Source: Linum tenue
Lineage: Eukaryota > Streptophyta > Magnoliopsida > Malpighiales > Linaceae
Direction: 5' to 3'
DNA: 64,000 bases
Assembly: GCA_946122785.1 (NCBI GenBank)
Contig: CAMGYJ010000008.1
Coordinates: 11,185,475 to 11,249,474 of the forward strand
The number at the start of each line of letters is the position of its first letter. Within the stretch, counting starts at the first letter, position 1. Shown here in pieces: positions 32,770-44,835 of the stretch. The notes beneath the pieces were generated by a model, which did no database searches, was not told where the DNA came from, and saw nothing but the letters and a program-made list of their open reading frames with translations. The position numbers and the translations under genes were made by a program.

Positions 32770-35700
32770 CTATTGGGTCGGGTTACCATCACTTGTAGTC
32801 CGTGGTTCGGTAGGCATAAGTCCCATACCCTTGGTGGTATTATGGACTTTCTCTCTAGGTAATCCTTTCGTCAAAGGATCAGCTAGATTCTGTTCGGATC
32901 TTATATGATCCACCCTCACTGCTCCTATCGTTAGGAGTTCTCTTACAGTACTGTGCTTACGACGAATCTGTCGTTTCTTTCCATTATAGAACCGGTTCTC
33001 AACTTTAGCGATAGCTGCGGTACTATCACAATGTATCAATACCGGAGGGACCGGCCTTTCCCATAGGGGAATCTCTGACAACAATCCTCTCAACCAACTT
33101 GCTTCTTCACTAGACGTTGCTAGTGCTATCATCTCTGATTCCATAGTTGATTGAGCTAGGATTGTTTGTTTCTTTGACTTCCAAGACACAGCTCCACCAG
33201 CGATGTTAAAAACATACCCGCTGGTTGCCTTGGAGTCATTTGATAGGGTATTCCAATCCGCATCACTATACCCTTCTAGTACAACGGGAAACCTTTGATA
33301 GTGTATACCAAGGTTTGATGTTCTCTTGAGGTATCTCATGACCCTCTCTATGGCATTCCAATGCGCTCTACTAGGACAGCTGTTAAACCTGCCAAGCAAT
33401 CCTACGACATATGCAATGTCTGGTCGAGTGTAATCCGCTGCATAATGGAGACTGCCAATGATGCTAGCATATTCTGATTGTCTTACACTGTCTCCAGTGT
33501 TCTTAAATAGCTTTACACTAGCATCATACGGAGTACACGCAGGTTTACAGTCGAAATACTTATATTTCTTCAAGATCTTCTCTATGTAGCTAGATTGATC
33601 TAGAGAATAACCATTTGCTGTTCTAGTTATCTGGATTCCAAGCATAAACTTCGCTTCTCCCAGATCTTTCACCTCGAAGCTCTCTTTTAACATGGCTTTC
33701 GCTTCCTTGACCACGTGAATATTTGTACCAAATATTAACATGTCATCTACATACAAACATATGATAGTACAAGTGTTATTCTTTGACTTGCAGTAAATAC
33801 ACTTGTCACTTTCATTCACCTTAAATCCATGTGAGAGAACGAGAGTGTCAAACTTCTCATGCCACTGTTTTGGAGCCTGTTTCAAACCATATAATGATTT
33901 GTCTAACTTACAGACTTTCGAGGCATGTTCGGGGATAACAAACCCTTCTTGTTGTTCCATATAGATTTCTTCATCTAGATCACCGTTCAAAAAAGCAGTC
34001 TTAACATCCATTTTGTGTACCACGAGATTGTTCAAGGCAGCAAGAGCAATCATGACACGAATGGATGTTATTCTAGATATTGGTGAATAGGTGTCGAAGA
34101 AATCTATATTCTCTCTCTGCCTGTAACCCTTAACTACTAGGCGAGCTCAGAACCTTTCGATTGCACCATCAGGTTTCCGTTTTGTTTTTAGAACCCATTC
34201 ATTACCTAAGGCTTTGCAGCCAGGAGGTAAGTCTGTTAGATGCCAAGTCTTATTAGCCTCTAACGATTCCATTTCATCTATAACGGCCTCATTCCAAAAG
34301 TCTGCATCTATGGAAGTTAATGCTTCCTGCAAACTTTTTGGATCCTCGAGGGTGTATACTGTAGTAAAATCATCACCAAAATCTTTAGAGATTCTAGCTC
34401 TTTTACTTCTTCTGAGTTCATCCTCAGATCCAACACCCACACTAGTTCCGTTATCTCTAATAGCGGGTAGTACATTACCCCCACTATTTCTCATTTTAAA
34501 TGGAAATTGTGTCTCAAAGAAATCAGCATCAATGGATTCTATTATAGTACGAGCATTCAAATCATAGAATCTATATGCCTTACTATTGGCCGCATAGCCA
34601 AAGAAGACACATTCATATGCTCGACTAGCCAACTTAATCCTCTTAGGATCCGGAATTCTTACGTAGGCCAAACAGCCCCACGTTCTTAAATAGGACAGAT
34701 TAGGTGGCTTATTCTTCAAGATCTCATAGGGTGATTCTTTTCTATTTGTTTTTGGAAGACGATTTAGCACATAGCAAACCGTCAACAAAATATCACCCCA
34801 CCAAGAAGAAGCAGCTCCTGAATTGAGCATAATAGCCACAACTAATTCTGTAAACGTCCTATTTTTCCGCTCAGCTTTACCATTCATTTCTGGTGAATAT
34901 GGTGCCGTGGTTTCATGAATGATACCATGTGAGCTATAGAATTCCTTGAAGGGATTAGAGTCATACTCTGATCCTCTATCACTCCTAAGTCTTTTTATCT
35001 TTCGATTGCACTGATTTTCAAATTCAACCACAAATACCTTGAACATGTCAAGGGTGTCACTTTTGTTTTTCATCAAATAAACAAAGCAATAATCAGAGCA
35101 ATCATCTATGAAAGTGATAAAGTATCTCTTGCCAGACCTAGTTAACGTCCCGTCTAGTTCACAAATATCAGAATGAATCAGATCTAAGGGTTCTGATTCT
35201 CTACTCACAGATTTATGGGGCGTTTTCGTTATTTTAGCTTGGCTACAGAAATCAAATTTATCAAATTCATTCATTGAGAGTTTAGGGATAGGTCCTAGCT
35301 TGCTTAAATTATTCACAATTCGTGTGTTCACATGACAAAGACGAGCATGCCAAACATTCAAATCACACACCAAGTGAACTGAAGAATTCATCTTATTAAT
35401 TATGACATTCAACTTGAACATCCCATTATATGCATATCCCTTTCCCACAAAACTCCCATTCTTAGTAAGGGTATACAAGTCTGCCCCAATAGATTGATTA
35501 AACCCAGCCTTATTAAGAAGATATCCCGAAACAAGATTCTTCCTTATCTCTGGAGTGTGCAACACATCCTTGAGCACCATCTTCTTCCCAGAGGTGAAGT
35601 TCAGCTCCACTTCACCAGAACCAGCAACCATAGTGGTGTGAGTAGTCCCCAACAACACTTTCTTGTCAGCAGGTGCTTCTGTGTATGTTTTAAACATAGC

Positions 35701-35937
35701 ACGATTATTGCATACATGCTTCGATGCACCTGTATCCAGCCACCATCCTTCTGAGTCACCGGTGAGGTTAACTTCAGCGATCATATCTGTGATCATGTCT
35801 ATCAAATCCTCTTCTATCAAGTTAACCCTGGCCGCAGCGGCGGGGTTTTGCTTGTTCCTGCACTTTTTTGCCATATGACCCGGTTTTCCGCAGTTATAGC
35901 AGATAAACGGTGGGTCATTCTTAGAGGTTTGGGCCAT
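32770..35937 (-). pseudogene. copia pol with one nonsense codon
   Basis: Two long open pieces in one frame (35937-34147, 34146-32770), separated only by a TGA at 34147-34149. Motifs in order: zinc knuckle CYNCGKPGHMAKKC; protease WWLDTGASKHVC; integrase WHARLCH with an altered zinc-finger Cys (FDFCSQAK, normally C-x2-C); integrase D in LIHSDICEL, D in LRSDRGSEY, E in NGKAERKNR; RT YVDDML near 33735; RNase H SDADWN, ESEMIAL and HCDSTAAI near 33010. It is Tnt1-like in type. It is nearly intact, which suggests a fairly recent element disabled by the TGA, the gag-pol break and the LTR insertion. Confidence 0.92.
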
Positions 35938-36695
35938 GACCCTTTGGTTACCTCGAGAGGCACCATTCTAGTGGGGGCGGAGCTGCTGGTTCTTACTCTT
36001 AAACCCTTTCTGGTTAAGTTTAAGAGCTCTAGGGTGGGTCGTTTATCAGTGACGACCATCACCCCTTGTTTCATATCCTGCTTGCGGGACTCTTCCTCAA
36101 ATCTTAGGCGAGCAATCAAGCTTTCTAGTGAAAATTCTTTGGTTTTAAGTCTAACCATATTCTTAAAATCTTTCCACGAAGGGGGTAGCTTATCAATAAT
36201 GCAAGCAACTTGAAATTGATCGTCTAGAGGCATACCTTCAGAGACGATCTCATGAGCTATTTTCTGAAGTTTGTGGGACTGAACTTCGACAGACTTGTCA
36301 TCCACCATCTGGTAGCACAGGTAGCGGCTGACAACATACTTCTTAGCTCCAGCCTCCTCCGTGTCGTACTTCTTTTGGAGCGCATCCCATATCATCATTG
36401 TGATGTTCTTGCTGTCCGCATAGTAGTCATAGAGATCGTCTGCTAGGCCGTTGAGGATGTATTTCTTACATAGGAAGTCATGCTCCCTTTCCTTAGCAGA
36501 AGCAGGCCTCTCCTCATCGGTCGCTTCTTCCTGCAGCTTGACGGGCATGCTGGTGAGACAGTGTGCCAACTTCTTGGTCGTTACGTAGAACTCCATTTTT
36601 TGTCTCCAACGACGGAAGTTGACTTCAACGAAGCGAAAGGGTCGATTGATATCGACAGCACCAGATCCGGCCATGTTGTTCTGTTCATTCGACAT
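35817..36695 (-). pseudogene. copia gag, frame broken near the gag-pol junction
   Basis: The ATG at 36695 opens a 292-residue frame with UBN2-type gag text: FVEVNFRRWRQKMEFY near residue 22, DLYDYYADSKNITMMIWDAL, and LPPSWKDFKNM. After about 36040 the frame shifts relative to pol. The expected zinc-knuckle frame then carries a TAG near 35970 before CYNCGKPGH. In an intact element gag and pol form one ORF, so at least two small lesions separate them here. Confidence 0.85.
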
Positions 36696-36719
36696 AGCAG
36701 CAGCCGATCATCTTAAAAT

Positions 36720-36818
36720 TGTTAGGAACGGCACAACAAGAAGAACGAGGTTACCGAAAACTGGAGCTCTCTGGACACTCTCTCTATTGTGTTTGTGCTC
36801 GTTGTGATGTGTTTAGAG
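36720..36818 (-). repeat. 5' LTR of the split copia element, first piece
   Basis: TGTTAGGAACGG... to ...GTTTAGAG, interrupted by the CACTA element. The last 3 bases (gag, 36816-36818) are the CACTA target duplication. The text continues at 63483 exactly where the intact LTR copy continues. Confidence 0.92.
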
Positions 36819-36839
36819 CACTACAACAAATTAGGTCTA

Positions 36840-37340
36840 GTATGACAATTATTTCATTTTGTCATTTATCTTTTGTCACAATATATTACCATATATGACA
36901 AATAGAACCATTGTCATATTTGCCATATCTTTTGTGACAAGTTTGTCTTTTGTCATTTACATGCGTCACATTAACATTCTATTACGATGAAAATCTTTTT
37001 GTCATTGGTAATTTGTCATAAAAATCTCGATGGGATGACAATAGAACTATATAATCTGACAACATTTATTGTCGTATTTTATGTTGTCACATTACATAGC
37101 ATACGATGTTTCGTGTGACAAGTCTCGTTGTCGTAATAGTGTGTTGATGAGAAGGCTTTTTAGCGGGAGGTTTTGGGGGGAAATGTGGGTTGTATTATGT
37201 GACAAATTTGGGGTTTGTCATAATGTCGATAGTTTTTGTGACAAGTTATTTTGTCATAATATCCAACATCAATTGCAGAGGAGTTGATATAATATGACAA
37301 AGCATGATGAGTCATATTATGTTTATTGATAATATCAATT
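36840..37340. repeat. CACTA left subterminal repeats
   Basis: Many TTTGTCAT and ATGACAA words in both orientations, typical of En/Spm subterminal TNPA-binding regions. Confidence 0.75.
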
Positions 37341-37344
37341 TGGC

Positions 37345-38190
37345 AGGAACTTATGAAGGAAAAATGAAATTATTAAATGACAAATGATTAATATGACAAA
37401 ATAGATTATCAAATTACCTATTCACAAGAGTTAATATGAATAGTATATTATATCATTAAAATGACAGTATGCGAATTTGTCACAATATGAATTTATTAAT
37501 GGCGGGAAACTAATGGAGGAAAGAATGAAATGTCTAAAATGACAAAATAGATTGTCAAATTAACTATTAATTAGAGTTCATATGAAAAGTGTACTTGATT
37601 ACTAAAATGACAATATGCGAATTTGTCATAATATCAATTTTGCAATGGCGGGAAAATAATGGAGGGAAGAATGAAATATCTAAAATGACAAAATAGATTG
37701 TCAAATTAACTATTAATTGGAGTTAATATGAAGAGTGTACTTGGTCTAGGAAAATGACAGTATGCGAATTTGTCACAATATGAATTTGGTAATGGCGGGA
37801 AAATAATGGAGGGAAGAATGAAATGTCTAAAATGACAAAATAGATTGTCAAATTAACTATTAATTGGAGTTAATATGAAGAGTGTACTTGATCATTAAAA
37901 TGACGGTATGCGAATTTGTCACAATATGAATTTGGTAATGGCGGGAAGAATGAAATGTCTAAAATGACAAAATAGATTGTCAAATTAACTATTAATTGGA
38001 GTTAATATGAAGAGTGTACTTGATCATTAAAATGACGGTTTGCAAATTTGTCACAATATGAATTTAGTAATGGCGGGAAATAATGGAGGGAAGAATGAAA
38101 CGTTTAAAATGACAAAATAGATTGTCAAATTAACTATTCATAGGAGTTAATATGAAGAGTATACTATATCATTAAAATATCATTAAGTGT
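37345..38190 (+). repeat. Tandem array of a 146-bp unit (about six copies) in the CACTA left arm
   Basis: The anchor atgacaaaatagatt occurs at 37393, 37539, 37685, 37832, 37963 and 38109, giving spacings of 146, 146, 147, 131 and 146. The short unit lacks about 15 bp (aataatggaggg region). Each unit holds two TGACA-type words and ggcgggaaa. No ORF. Confidence 0.85.
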
Positions 38191-38722
38191 TGGGTGTTCA
38201 TTTAATATGACAAACAATCGTCAGTAAATCATTTACCTGCAACTCTAAATTAAACACTAATTTAGTTCAAAATCTCAATTCATAGGCGTTGAACAGTAAA
38301 CCTATAAGGGACATACTCAACATCTAATCGCCTAAACTTAGAGTCTTATATGCAATTGCACAAACTCGAGTCCTAATCGGTTAAATTGTACATTATACAT
38401 AACCCAATATGGGGATGTTAGGTTAATTTAACGTGTTAATTTGACTTGAATCGGACTATCAGCCGCTACGACTAGAAGTCACGGGGGTCTCGCTGACCGG
38501 TCAGCGAGTGGGGTCCAGGGGCAACGCCCCGGTAGGGGCTCGGGGGCAACGCCCCCGGTCCACGGTATATATATTATCTCAATGTTGTTTGGGTTTCTGT
38601 TCTGAGGCAACTGTATATACTCATAAACTTTGCATTGTCGATTTTTGCTATTCATTATAATATTACTACCTATGATTTAATGTGAATAAAAATAACTAAT
38701 TTATATATATATATATATATAT
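38191..38722. other. CACTA internal non-coding DNA
   Basis: Includes a GC-rich patch at 38509-38562 with repeated ggggcaacgcccc, a motif seen in plant LTRs, so an LTR fragment (about 38414-38640) is possible. A (TA)n run ends at the MULE insertion point. Confidence 0.45.
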
Positions 38723-39010
38723 GGCCAGTTCTATCGTACCCCGGGTAAATTCCGGGGTATGGCGTACCTTGATGATCTTAACCGTACGTGTGATCTCGAC
38801 GGCTGAGATTAAATTTTATTAAATGATTTGTTTTTTCGGATTTATATTAAATAAAATTACAGATCAACTCATAGAATTAGTTTTTCTTTCATTTTAGTCC
38901 TCTATGTCCGTGGGTTGGTTAGTTTGATTTGGGTTGGGTTTTTTCAATATTTTGATTGAACCCAAATTCAACCACCCCAAAACATAAAGGGTACCTACCC
39001 CATCCAACCT
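38723..39010 (+). repeat. MULE left terminal inverted repeat
   Basis: Starts GGCCAGTTCTATCG and matches the inverse of 59395-59664. Similarity fades after the block attcaaccacccc near 38970-39000. Confidence 0.85.
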
Positions 39011-40900
39011 ACCACCACTTTGTTCCCCCCCTCCCGACCCTCTCTTCTCCGCTGCTACACGCCGATACCTTAATCCCCTATCCTCTTCCCCTGTTCCTCC
39101 GTCCTCCGCCGCTAGACGCCGCTAGCCCTCTCCCTACCCTTTCTAATCTCCCTTGTCGGCCCCAAATTCATCACTCACCAACAACTTAGATTCTCCTTGC
39201 GGAAGGGATTTCGAATCCTTGCAACCAGAAGAAGAAGGAAGGGTTCTCCTCTGCTCGCTTTTTCTGGCGATTGGCGTTATGGCTTCCCGAACGAGTTGCA
39301 GAGACCTTCGTCGAAAGAAAAAGGGGTGACCTCCCCACCGGAGAGTCCTCCCACGACGATACAAATGCTCTTTGATGACTCCGACGCCATTAGCCTCGCT
39401 TCCAAGTTCCGTCACTAACAGATCAACGGCGGCGCCTCAATGTTCTATCATTGATGATGTCAAACCTTCCTGGGTCAAGTTCTGCGAATTTTGTTTATCG
39501 CACATATTTGTGTTAAAACTAGATATGCCATACCCTCAAAATCAATAATAGGACCATGTTGTATCGGTATGCTATTATGGAAATTTTGTGGATTTATGTG
39601 GAGCAGAAAACTGAAGTTTGAATTTGAAAAGAAAAAGAACTAAAATTTGAATTACGCCGAGGAAGAAGACGATCGAAGTGAAGCTTCTGATCGTTTCTCA
39701 ACCACTCACGAGATGGAATGTGGGCTAGTTTCCATAAACTTAGCATACAAACAAGAAACGTTGGCAAACTTAGTGGTTAAGCTAGTAGTTTACTATTAAG
39801 TTTGCTAGAATAGGTGTATGGTTCGAATACTAGTTTCAACCATTATATTTAGTTTTTTTATAATTTCATTTGAAATCACTTGTTTATAGTTGATTACCCT
39901 CTCCTTGCTAGTCAAGTTTTTGGAAAAAATTTCATTTTTCTATTTAGAATTTTATTTTACAACTATTCATAAATAGTAATTCTACACAACATGTCATTTT
40001 TGTCACACACCACCGTTGTGCCCACCTCCACCTTGCAACTTTGCGTTAACCCAAAACTAGTACAAAGGACTAGTACATCCCAAAACAAACCTTTGCTAAA
40101 CCACGTGAAAGGGCATTTGTAGTGCAGTCTAGTGACTAAGTTTGAAATTCTGCCTTGACAAACTTATAAACGTGAAAGCTCCATGTTCCGAATGGTTCAA
40201 TATTCTGCCTTGACACTGATGCGTGTAAAATGGATTGGTTGTTATTATAAAAGAGATGCAGGATGCAGTGTTGCTTTAAAAAAATTTGTAGCGTAAACGA
40301 TTTCATATACTAAGACGCATGTAACATAGTATATAACATTATAGTTGAAAAGTGAGACTTGACATCGATAGAAGTTTTACATTGATAGAAGTTTGTCGGT
40401 TGAGGTAGAATGTCTTGTTCCTTATAAATATATTTATATCAGGCACTTTCATGACATCGATACCTATGGCCAAGTCACGATGAGGTTATGATAGATCAAG
40501 GAAGATCTTATGCGATTTTTGTCAGAGATGATCCTCTCACGTGGAACAATTGTTCTTTGTCATTCTAGATGATCAGTGAAATTCGCTAGACAGCTAAAGT
40601 ACCATAGGTTATTTTGAGATCCTAATTATTAGTTCACTATCGATTCGGATTATTTGTTGTCTAAATAACCTGATCGATTGATTAAAAAGGCCTCGTATTT
40701 TTTGGCCATTAAAAAGGCCTCATGTGAATTCGAACATGCCTTTTGTACCAGGCCCAATAAGGCCCTTAGCAATAGCAGATCGGCGGCACAACGCCTTTTC
40801 GCATTATTTGTACTAGCGCAGGGCCCGGCCCGTTGGGCGGGTAAACTAGCCATAGCGACGGTTGGATCAAACAAATACAAAAACAAAAAAAAAAAAACAA
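39011..40900. other. MULE interior, no gene recognised
   Basis: One short ORF at 39197-39418 (73 residues, Arg/Ser-rich N-terminus) has no family features. The rest is AT-rich. A segment at 40740-40860 with gggcccggcccgttgggc is GC-rich and may start the promoter region of the next gene. Confidence 0.45.
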
Positions 40901-41500
40901 TAAAAACCTCCCACCCACCCGAAGACGGTTTAACTCCCTTCTTCCTTTCCCTCCTCCATCGCTCTCACCTACCCTCCAGTCCCTCCACAGAAACCTGACC
41001 ATCCACATCCCCAACCCGCCATCTTCTGCTTCTCCTGCTTCCCGCTCCCTCCGCAAACCCCGACCCTCCCACTACGCTCGCTCATTCTCCCTCGTCGAAC
41101 AACCCTACCGTCGAATCACCACTCGCGCGGACTCCAACAATGGCATCGAGTCACGACGTCACTATTCACTCGCCGGCGAGAAGACCAACAGTCCAACCAA
41201 GCCATTGCATGCACTCATGTTCCAGCCCTCCCTGACTGACCGATATTAGTACCATCTCTACATCTCCAGGAGGTAAGTTCTAAAGTCTTACCGCGTAAAG
41301 ACCCAGCCGAAGACGTTTCAACTCCCTTCCTCCCTGACGCCTTCTTCTGCTCTGCTCACTCTCCGGCCAACAAAGCAACTGGAAACCCATTCCAGTGCAT
41401 GCACTCATTTTCCAGGCCTTCTCTCTGCCTGATCGACGTTAGCCCTATCTCAGCATCTCTAAAAGGTAATTTCTAAAACCCTACCTCGGCAAAATCTCCC
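40901..41500 (+). repeat. Duplicated 5' leader of the unknown gene at 41803
   Basis: The block from acccgaagacggtttaactc (about 40917) to tctccaggaggtaag (about 41275) is repeated in shortened form from agccgaagacgtttcaactc (about 41307) to ctctaaaaggtaatt (about 41470). Both end in a GTAAG- or GTAAT-type donor, so these look like duplicated leader exons with a leader intron. Confidence 0.5.
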
Positions 41501-41802
41501 CTTTCCTCTCATCAAGAACTTCAACCAATTTTTCCAGACCACTCATCAATTACATTCGCTTGCTGGCCTTCAAATTAGGTTTCTCCAGATCTACTACAAT
41601 CTTATCATCCAGAATTTGTTTTTTTTTTTTAGTTCGATACTCCAAGGAAACTTTGTATGTTTGTATTGACACATTCATGTATTGGGTTGCTATTGTTTGT
41701 GTATATTCGGGTTTACATAATTAGTTGATTAGTTTTACAGCTCTAACATTTGTTGATAGAGTTGCTAATATTGCTACTAATCTAAATTATAGATTCTTTT
41801 CC

Positions 41803-42333
41803 ATGGGAGACTTCGTTTCAAATCTGCAATATGAAGTTGCCGCAAGAATTTGGGACAATGTAGAAACGATAGATCTTATCCCTATGCAATTGGATGTTGC
41901 TAATCAGGTGAATCAGATAACATGTATTTTATCTATCCGGAATCTATATTTTATCTAAAGAATTTGCATCTAATTTGGTCTTATTTTGAACTCCTTATGT
42001 TTTGGCTTGTACCAGGGCAAGTCATACATTTTCAATGGCTGGGTCACAGAATTGAGGAGATCTTGGCATGCCGACTCCAGCATATACTTGCTTCACTTGA
42101 CAATTGAAGATTTTATCACCGATCTTGAGGTCGTATTTCCATCAGCTTACTTACGGCGAGTCATGTCTGCTGTTGTTGGTCCTGATGAGATGGAAGATGG
42201 GGAGTACATTCCACTACTCAACAGGATTGGTGAGTCGCCATATAGGGTCTTGGTCACATTCGGACCTTGGAACAACGTGGAGAATCGTCTTGATCTCTTC
42301 TTGGTTAAGTTGTTCCCGATTTTAGATGACTAA
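41803..42333 (+). CDS. Unknown protein, two exons (possible OB-fold), copy 1 of a tandem pair
   Basis: Exon 1 is 41803-41907 (ATG at 41803, donor CAG/GTGAAT). Exon 2 is 42016-42333 (acceptor ACCAG/GGC). Joined, they give 140 residues with no stop. The N-terminus reads MGDFVSNLQYEVAARIWD. Exon 2 has alternating hydrophobic strands (KSYIFNGWVTEL, SSIYLLHLTIED, LEVVFPSAYLRRVM, YRVLVTFGPW) like a small beta-barrel. I think of an RMI1/RPA-type OB fold, but only from its look. No signal peptide or membrane segment. A tandem copy follows at 42790. It lies inside the MULE next to the Agenet gene. I do not recognise the family. Confidence 0.6.
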
Positions 42334-42789
42334 GTAGCGTAGGGTATTATTAATATAATCGGATTAATGTTAGTAATGGTCCACCTCGCTCTAATTTCGA
42401 ATTATCTAACCGCGTAATGGATATGTGAACGCAAATATTTTTTGAAAGGTTATTATCCTTTTGAGGTGGTCCTTCATGTAACCATATTTTGAGCATCATA
42501 TAATTTTGCTCTTTGTTTACTGTCACCTTCCTTGCTATTTGTTAATTCCTTTTAAATTGTTGTACTCTAGAGTTTAGAGTTGGAACTCGCTGCCAATGCA
42601 TTTAGGAAGCCGCCCAAACAAAATAAAAAAACCCCCACAGGCCCAATTTAGATAGGTGAATTTGGAATGTATCAGCCTGCCTGGGTGTAGTCATTTGTCA
42701 TGGGTTTTGCCAAAACTCTGGGCCCGATTAATTCATGAGCCACATAGGGAATAAGCCCATTTTTCCAGCTAAAATATAGCACATAGGGA

Positions 42790-43287
42790 ACTGCCGCAGC
42801 AATTTGGGACACCGTGGATACTATATACCTTATCCCAATGCAAATGAATGGTGGTAATCAGGTGACTAAGATAACATGTTGTTTTATCTATCCATATCTA
42901 TCTCTTATCTCAATAATTTGCATCTGATTTCGTATTATTTTCGCCTCTTTATGTTTTGGATTATTTCAGGGAAAGTCGTACATTTTGTCTGGCATTGTAA
43001 CAGAGTTGAGAAGATCTTGGTCTGAGGCATCGAACATATATTTGATTCACTTGACCATTGAAGATGACTTGTCTGATGTTGAGGTTGTGTTCCCATCAGC
43101 TTACTTACGAAGAATAATGTCTTCTGTTGCCAGTCCTTCTGAGATTGAAAATGCGGAGTATGTTACACTACTGAATATGATTGGTGAGAAGGCATATAAA
43201 GTCTTGGTTACATTCGGTCCTTGGAACGACGTGGAGCATTTTTCTGATCTTTTTTTGGTTAAGTTGTTCCCGGCTTTAGATAACTAA
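42790..43287 (+). pseudogene. Tandem copy 2 of the unknown gene at 41803, 5' end lost
   Basis: A decayed exon 1 (42790-42861; AIWDTV...YLIPMQ text, no ATG) with donor CAG/GTGACT is followed by exon 2 from 42971 to 43287 (GKSYILSGIVTELRRSW to the stop), open throughout. Exon 2 is about 75 percent like copy 1. The 3' region (aagtagc..gggtattattaatat) is duplicated too. Without its start it is probably dead, though an upstream exon cannot be excluded; an in-frame ATG exists at 42985. Confidence 0.6.
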
Positions 43288-44835
43288 GTAGCATTGGGTA
43301 TTATTAATATGATAGGATTAATGTTAGTAATGCTCCACCTTTCTGTAGTTTCTAATGATCTATTAGCGTAATGGTTATGTGAACGCTAATATCTTTTGTA
43401 ACTGTATTATCCTTTTGAGATGGTACTTGATGTAACATATGAATTTAATTTAGTTATGTTTCTTTGAACAAATTACTCATAGTAGATGTGACGGGATAAG
43501 CATTGATCCAAACGTGACCAGATAAGAGACGGAACGTCTTGAGCTGGCGATTTCACCGTTAGAGCAGGCAGGCTAGAGATCCAAATCGGGGACCCTTTCC
43601 TCTTCCTCTATGATAATTAGAACCACAAAATTAAAATGTCAGAACCCTAAATCATAAGAAAGTACCAATAATGGCTCTAAGATTCACGCTAATTAGTCAG
43701 GGGCGGAGCTACAGCAGCCTTCGGGGGGGCCCCGGCCCCCCCGAGAATTTTGAAAGTCGCGTGTAAAAGTTCGGTATTAGACGTATAAAATAAATGTTAA
43801 GTATAAAAATATCCAACGTGAAACAAAACAATAAAAGTCTCTGTAGTCTAGTGGATTCTCGCCTTGCCCTCTCACCTGGTGGTCAAGGTTTCGATCCTTG
43901 TGGGAAGCAGCATATTTTTTTATCACTAGCTATTTTGGTAATCAGTTTATGTTTTATTTAGTGATCAAATGCTTTATGTTTGTCAAGCAAAGAAACTAAA
44001 TGTAACTCAACCATCACTTCCTTTGCTACGTGCATGTCATTGGAGAAACTCTCCATGGGTGGTCAACTAGGGTGACTCAGCTTGTTACTAGTTTGGTCTA
44101 TACCCGACCATGAGAGGAAAAATGGGGTGGAAATACATAGTTGCCTCATTACTTTCCACGTGGGTTTGCCATGGGAGTGCACTTGGATCTCTTGGGTGGT
44201 ATGTAAAAGAAACAAATAATACAAAACACTAGCAAATGATTAATTACTTGAAACGACAATTATACCTTTGCTTGGCTCTCCAACGTGTGGTGAGGGAATA
44301 GAGGGCATGGTAACTTTGTGTTCTTGATCGGTAAACTATTTTTGGTTAAAGTGTTTAATTAAAAGATGTCGGTTTAATACGGGGTCTATCAATTTTTTTT
44401 GGAAGATTAGTCATTAATTTGTTAGCATTAAGTTGGAGATTATCCATTAATTTGCTTCGTTGGGCTTAATCCTTATTATAGCCCAAATCAGCCTCCAAAT
44501 TTAAGGTCCACATGATTGCAATTGTGAGTTGAGCAAAGAAGAATAAAATAAGTAGTTGTGGCGGACAGATTTCATTACAAAATAGGAATGTGATAGAGAG
44601 TTTGGACCGAAATCCAGGAAGGATTGTAGGCTAGTCTAAGAGAACCTGGAGCCACCAAAAACAACAGACCCAAAAAAAAAAAAGAAGCAAGGAAAAAAAA
44701 AACACCACCAAACCCCACCACCGACACCCACCATCAGATGCACAACGGTAACAGACAACACCGAAAGAGAAAGACCACATGCAAGAACAAATGCTAGTAG
44801 TGTTTTTAGAATTGAGAGCATAAAATTCAGACATC
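43288..44835. other. MULE interior between the unknown gene pair and the Agenet gene
   Basis: No gene except the short repeat noted at 43695-43915. A C/A-rich stretch (44640-44790) produces two antisense Phe/Gly-rich ORFs that look spurious; it probably lies in the 3' region of the Agenet gene. Confidence 0.5.
43695..43915 (+). repeat. SINE- or MITE-like insertion with tRNA-like T arm
   Basis: Begins at caggggcggagct with a GC-rich palindrome (ggggggccccggcccccc), a start common in plant short repeats. At 43880-43910 the text CAAGG-TTTCGAT-CCTTG forms a perfect 5-bp stem with a 7-base loop, like a tRNA T arm (box B). A box-A-like TAGTCTAGTGG lies 35 bp upstream. The end is unclear. It is not a functional tRNA: there is no acceptor stem or convincing anticodon arm. 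Confidence 0.4.

Noticed and set aside
37345..38190. Evenly spaced repeats that at first resemble a CRISPR-like array
   Set aside because: The units are nearly identical over all 146 bp, with no unique spacers, and lie in a plant CACTA element.
43850..43912. Possible tRNA gene
   Set aside because: Only the T arm and a weak box A are present; no acceptor stem or convincing anticodon arm. Better seen as a SINE-type repeat.
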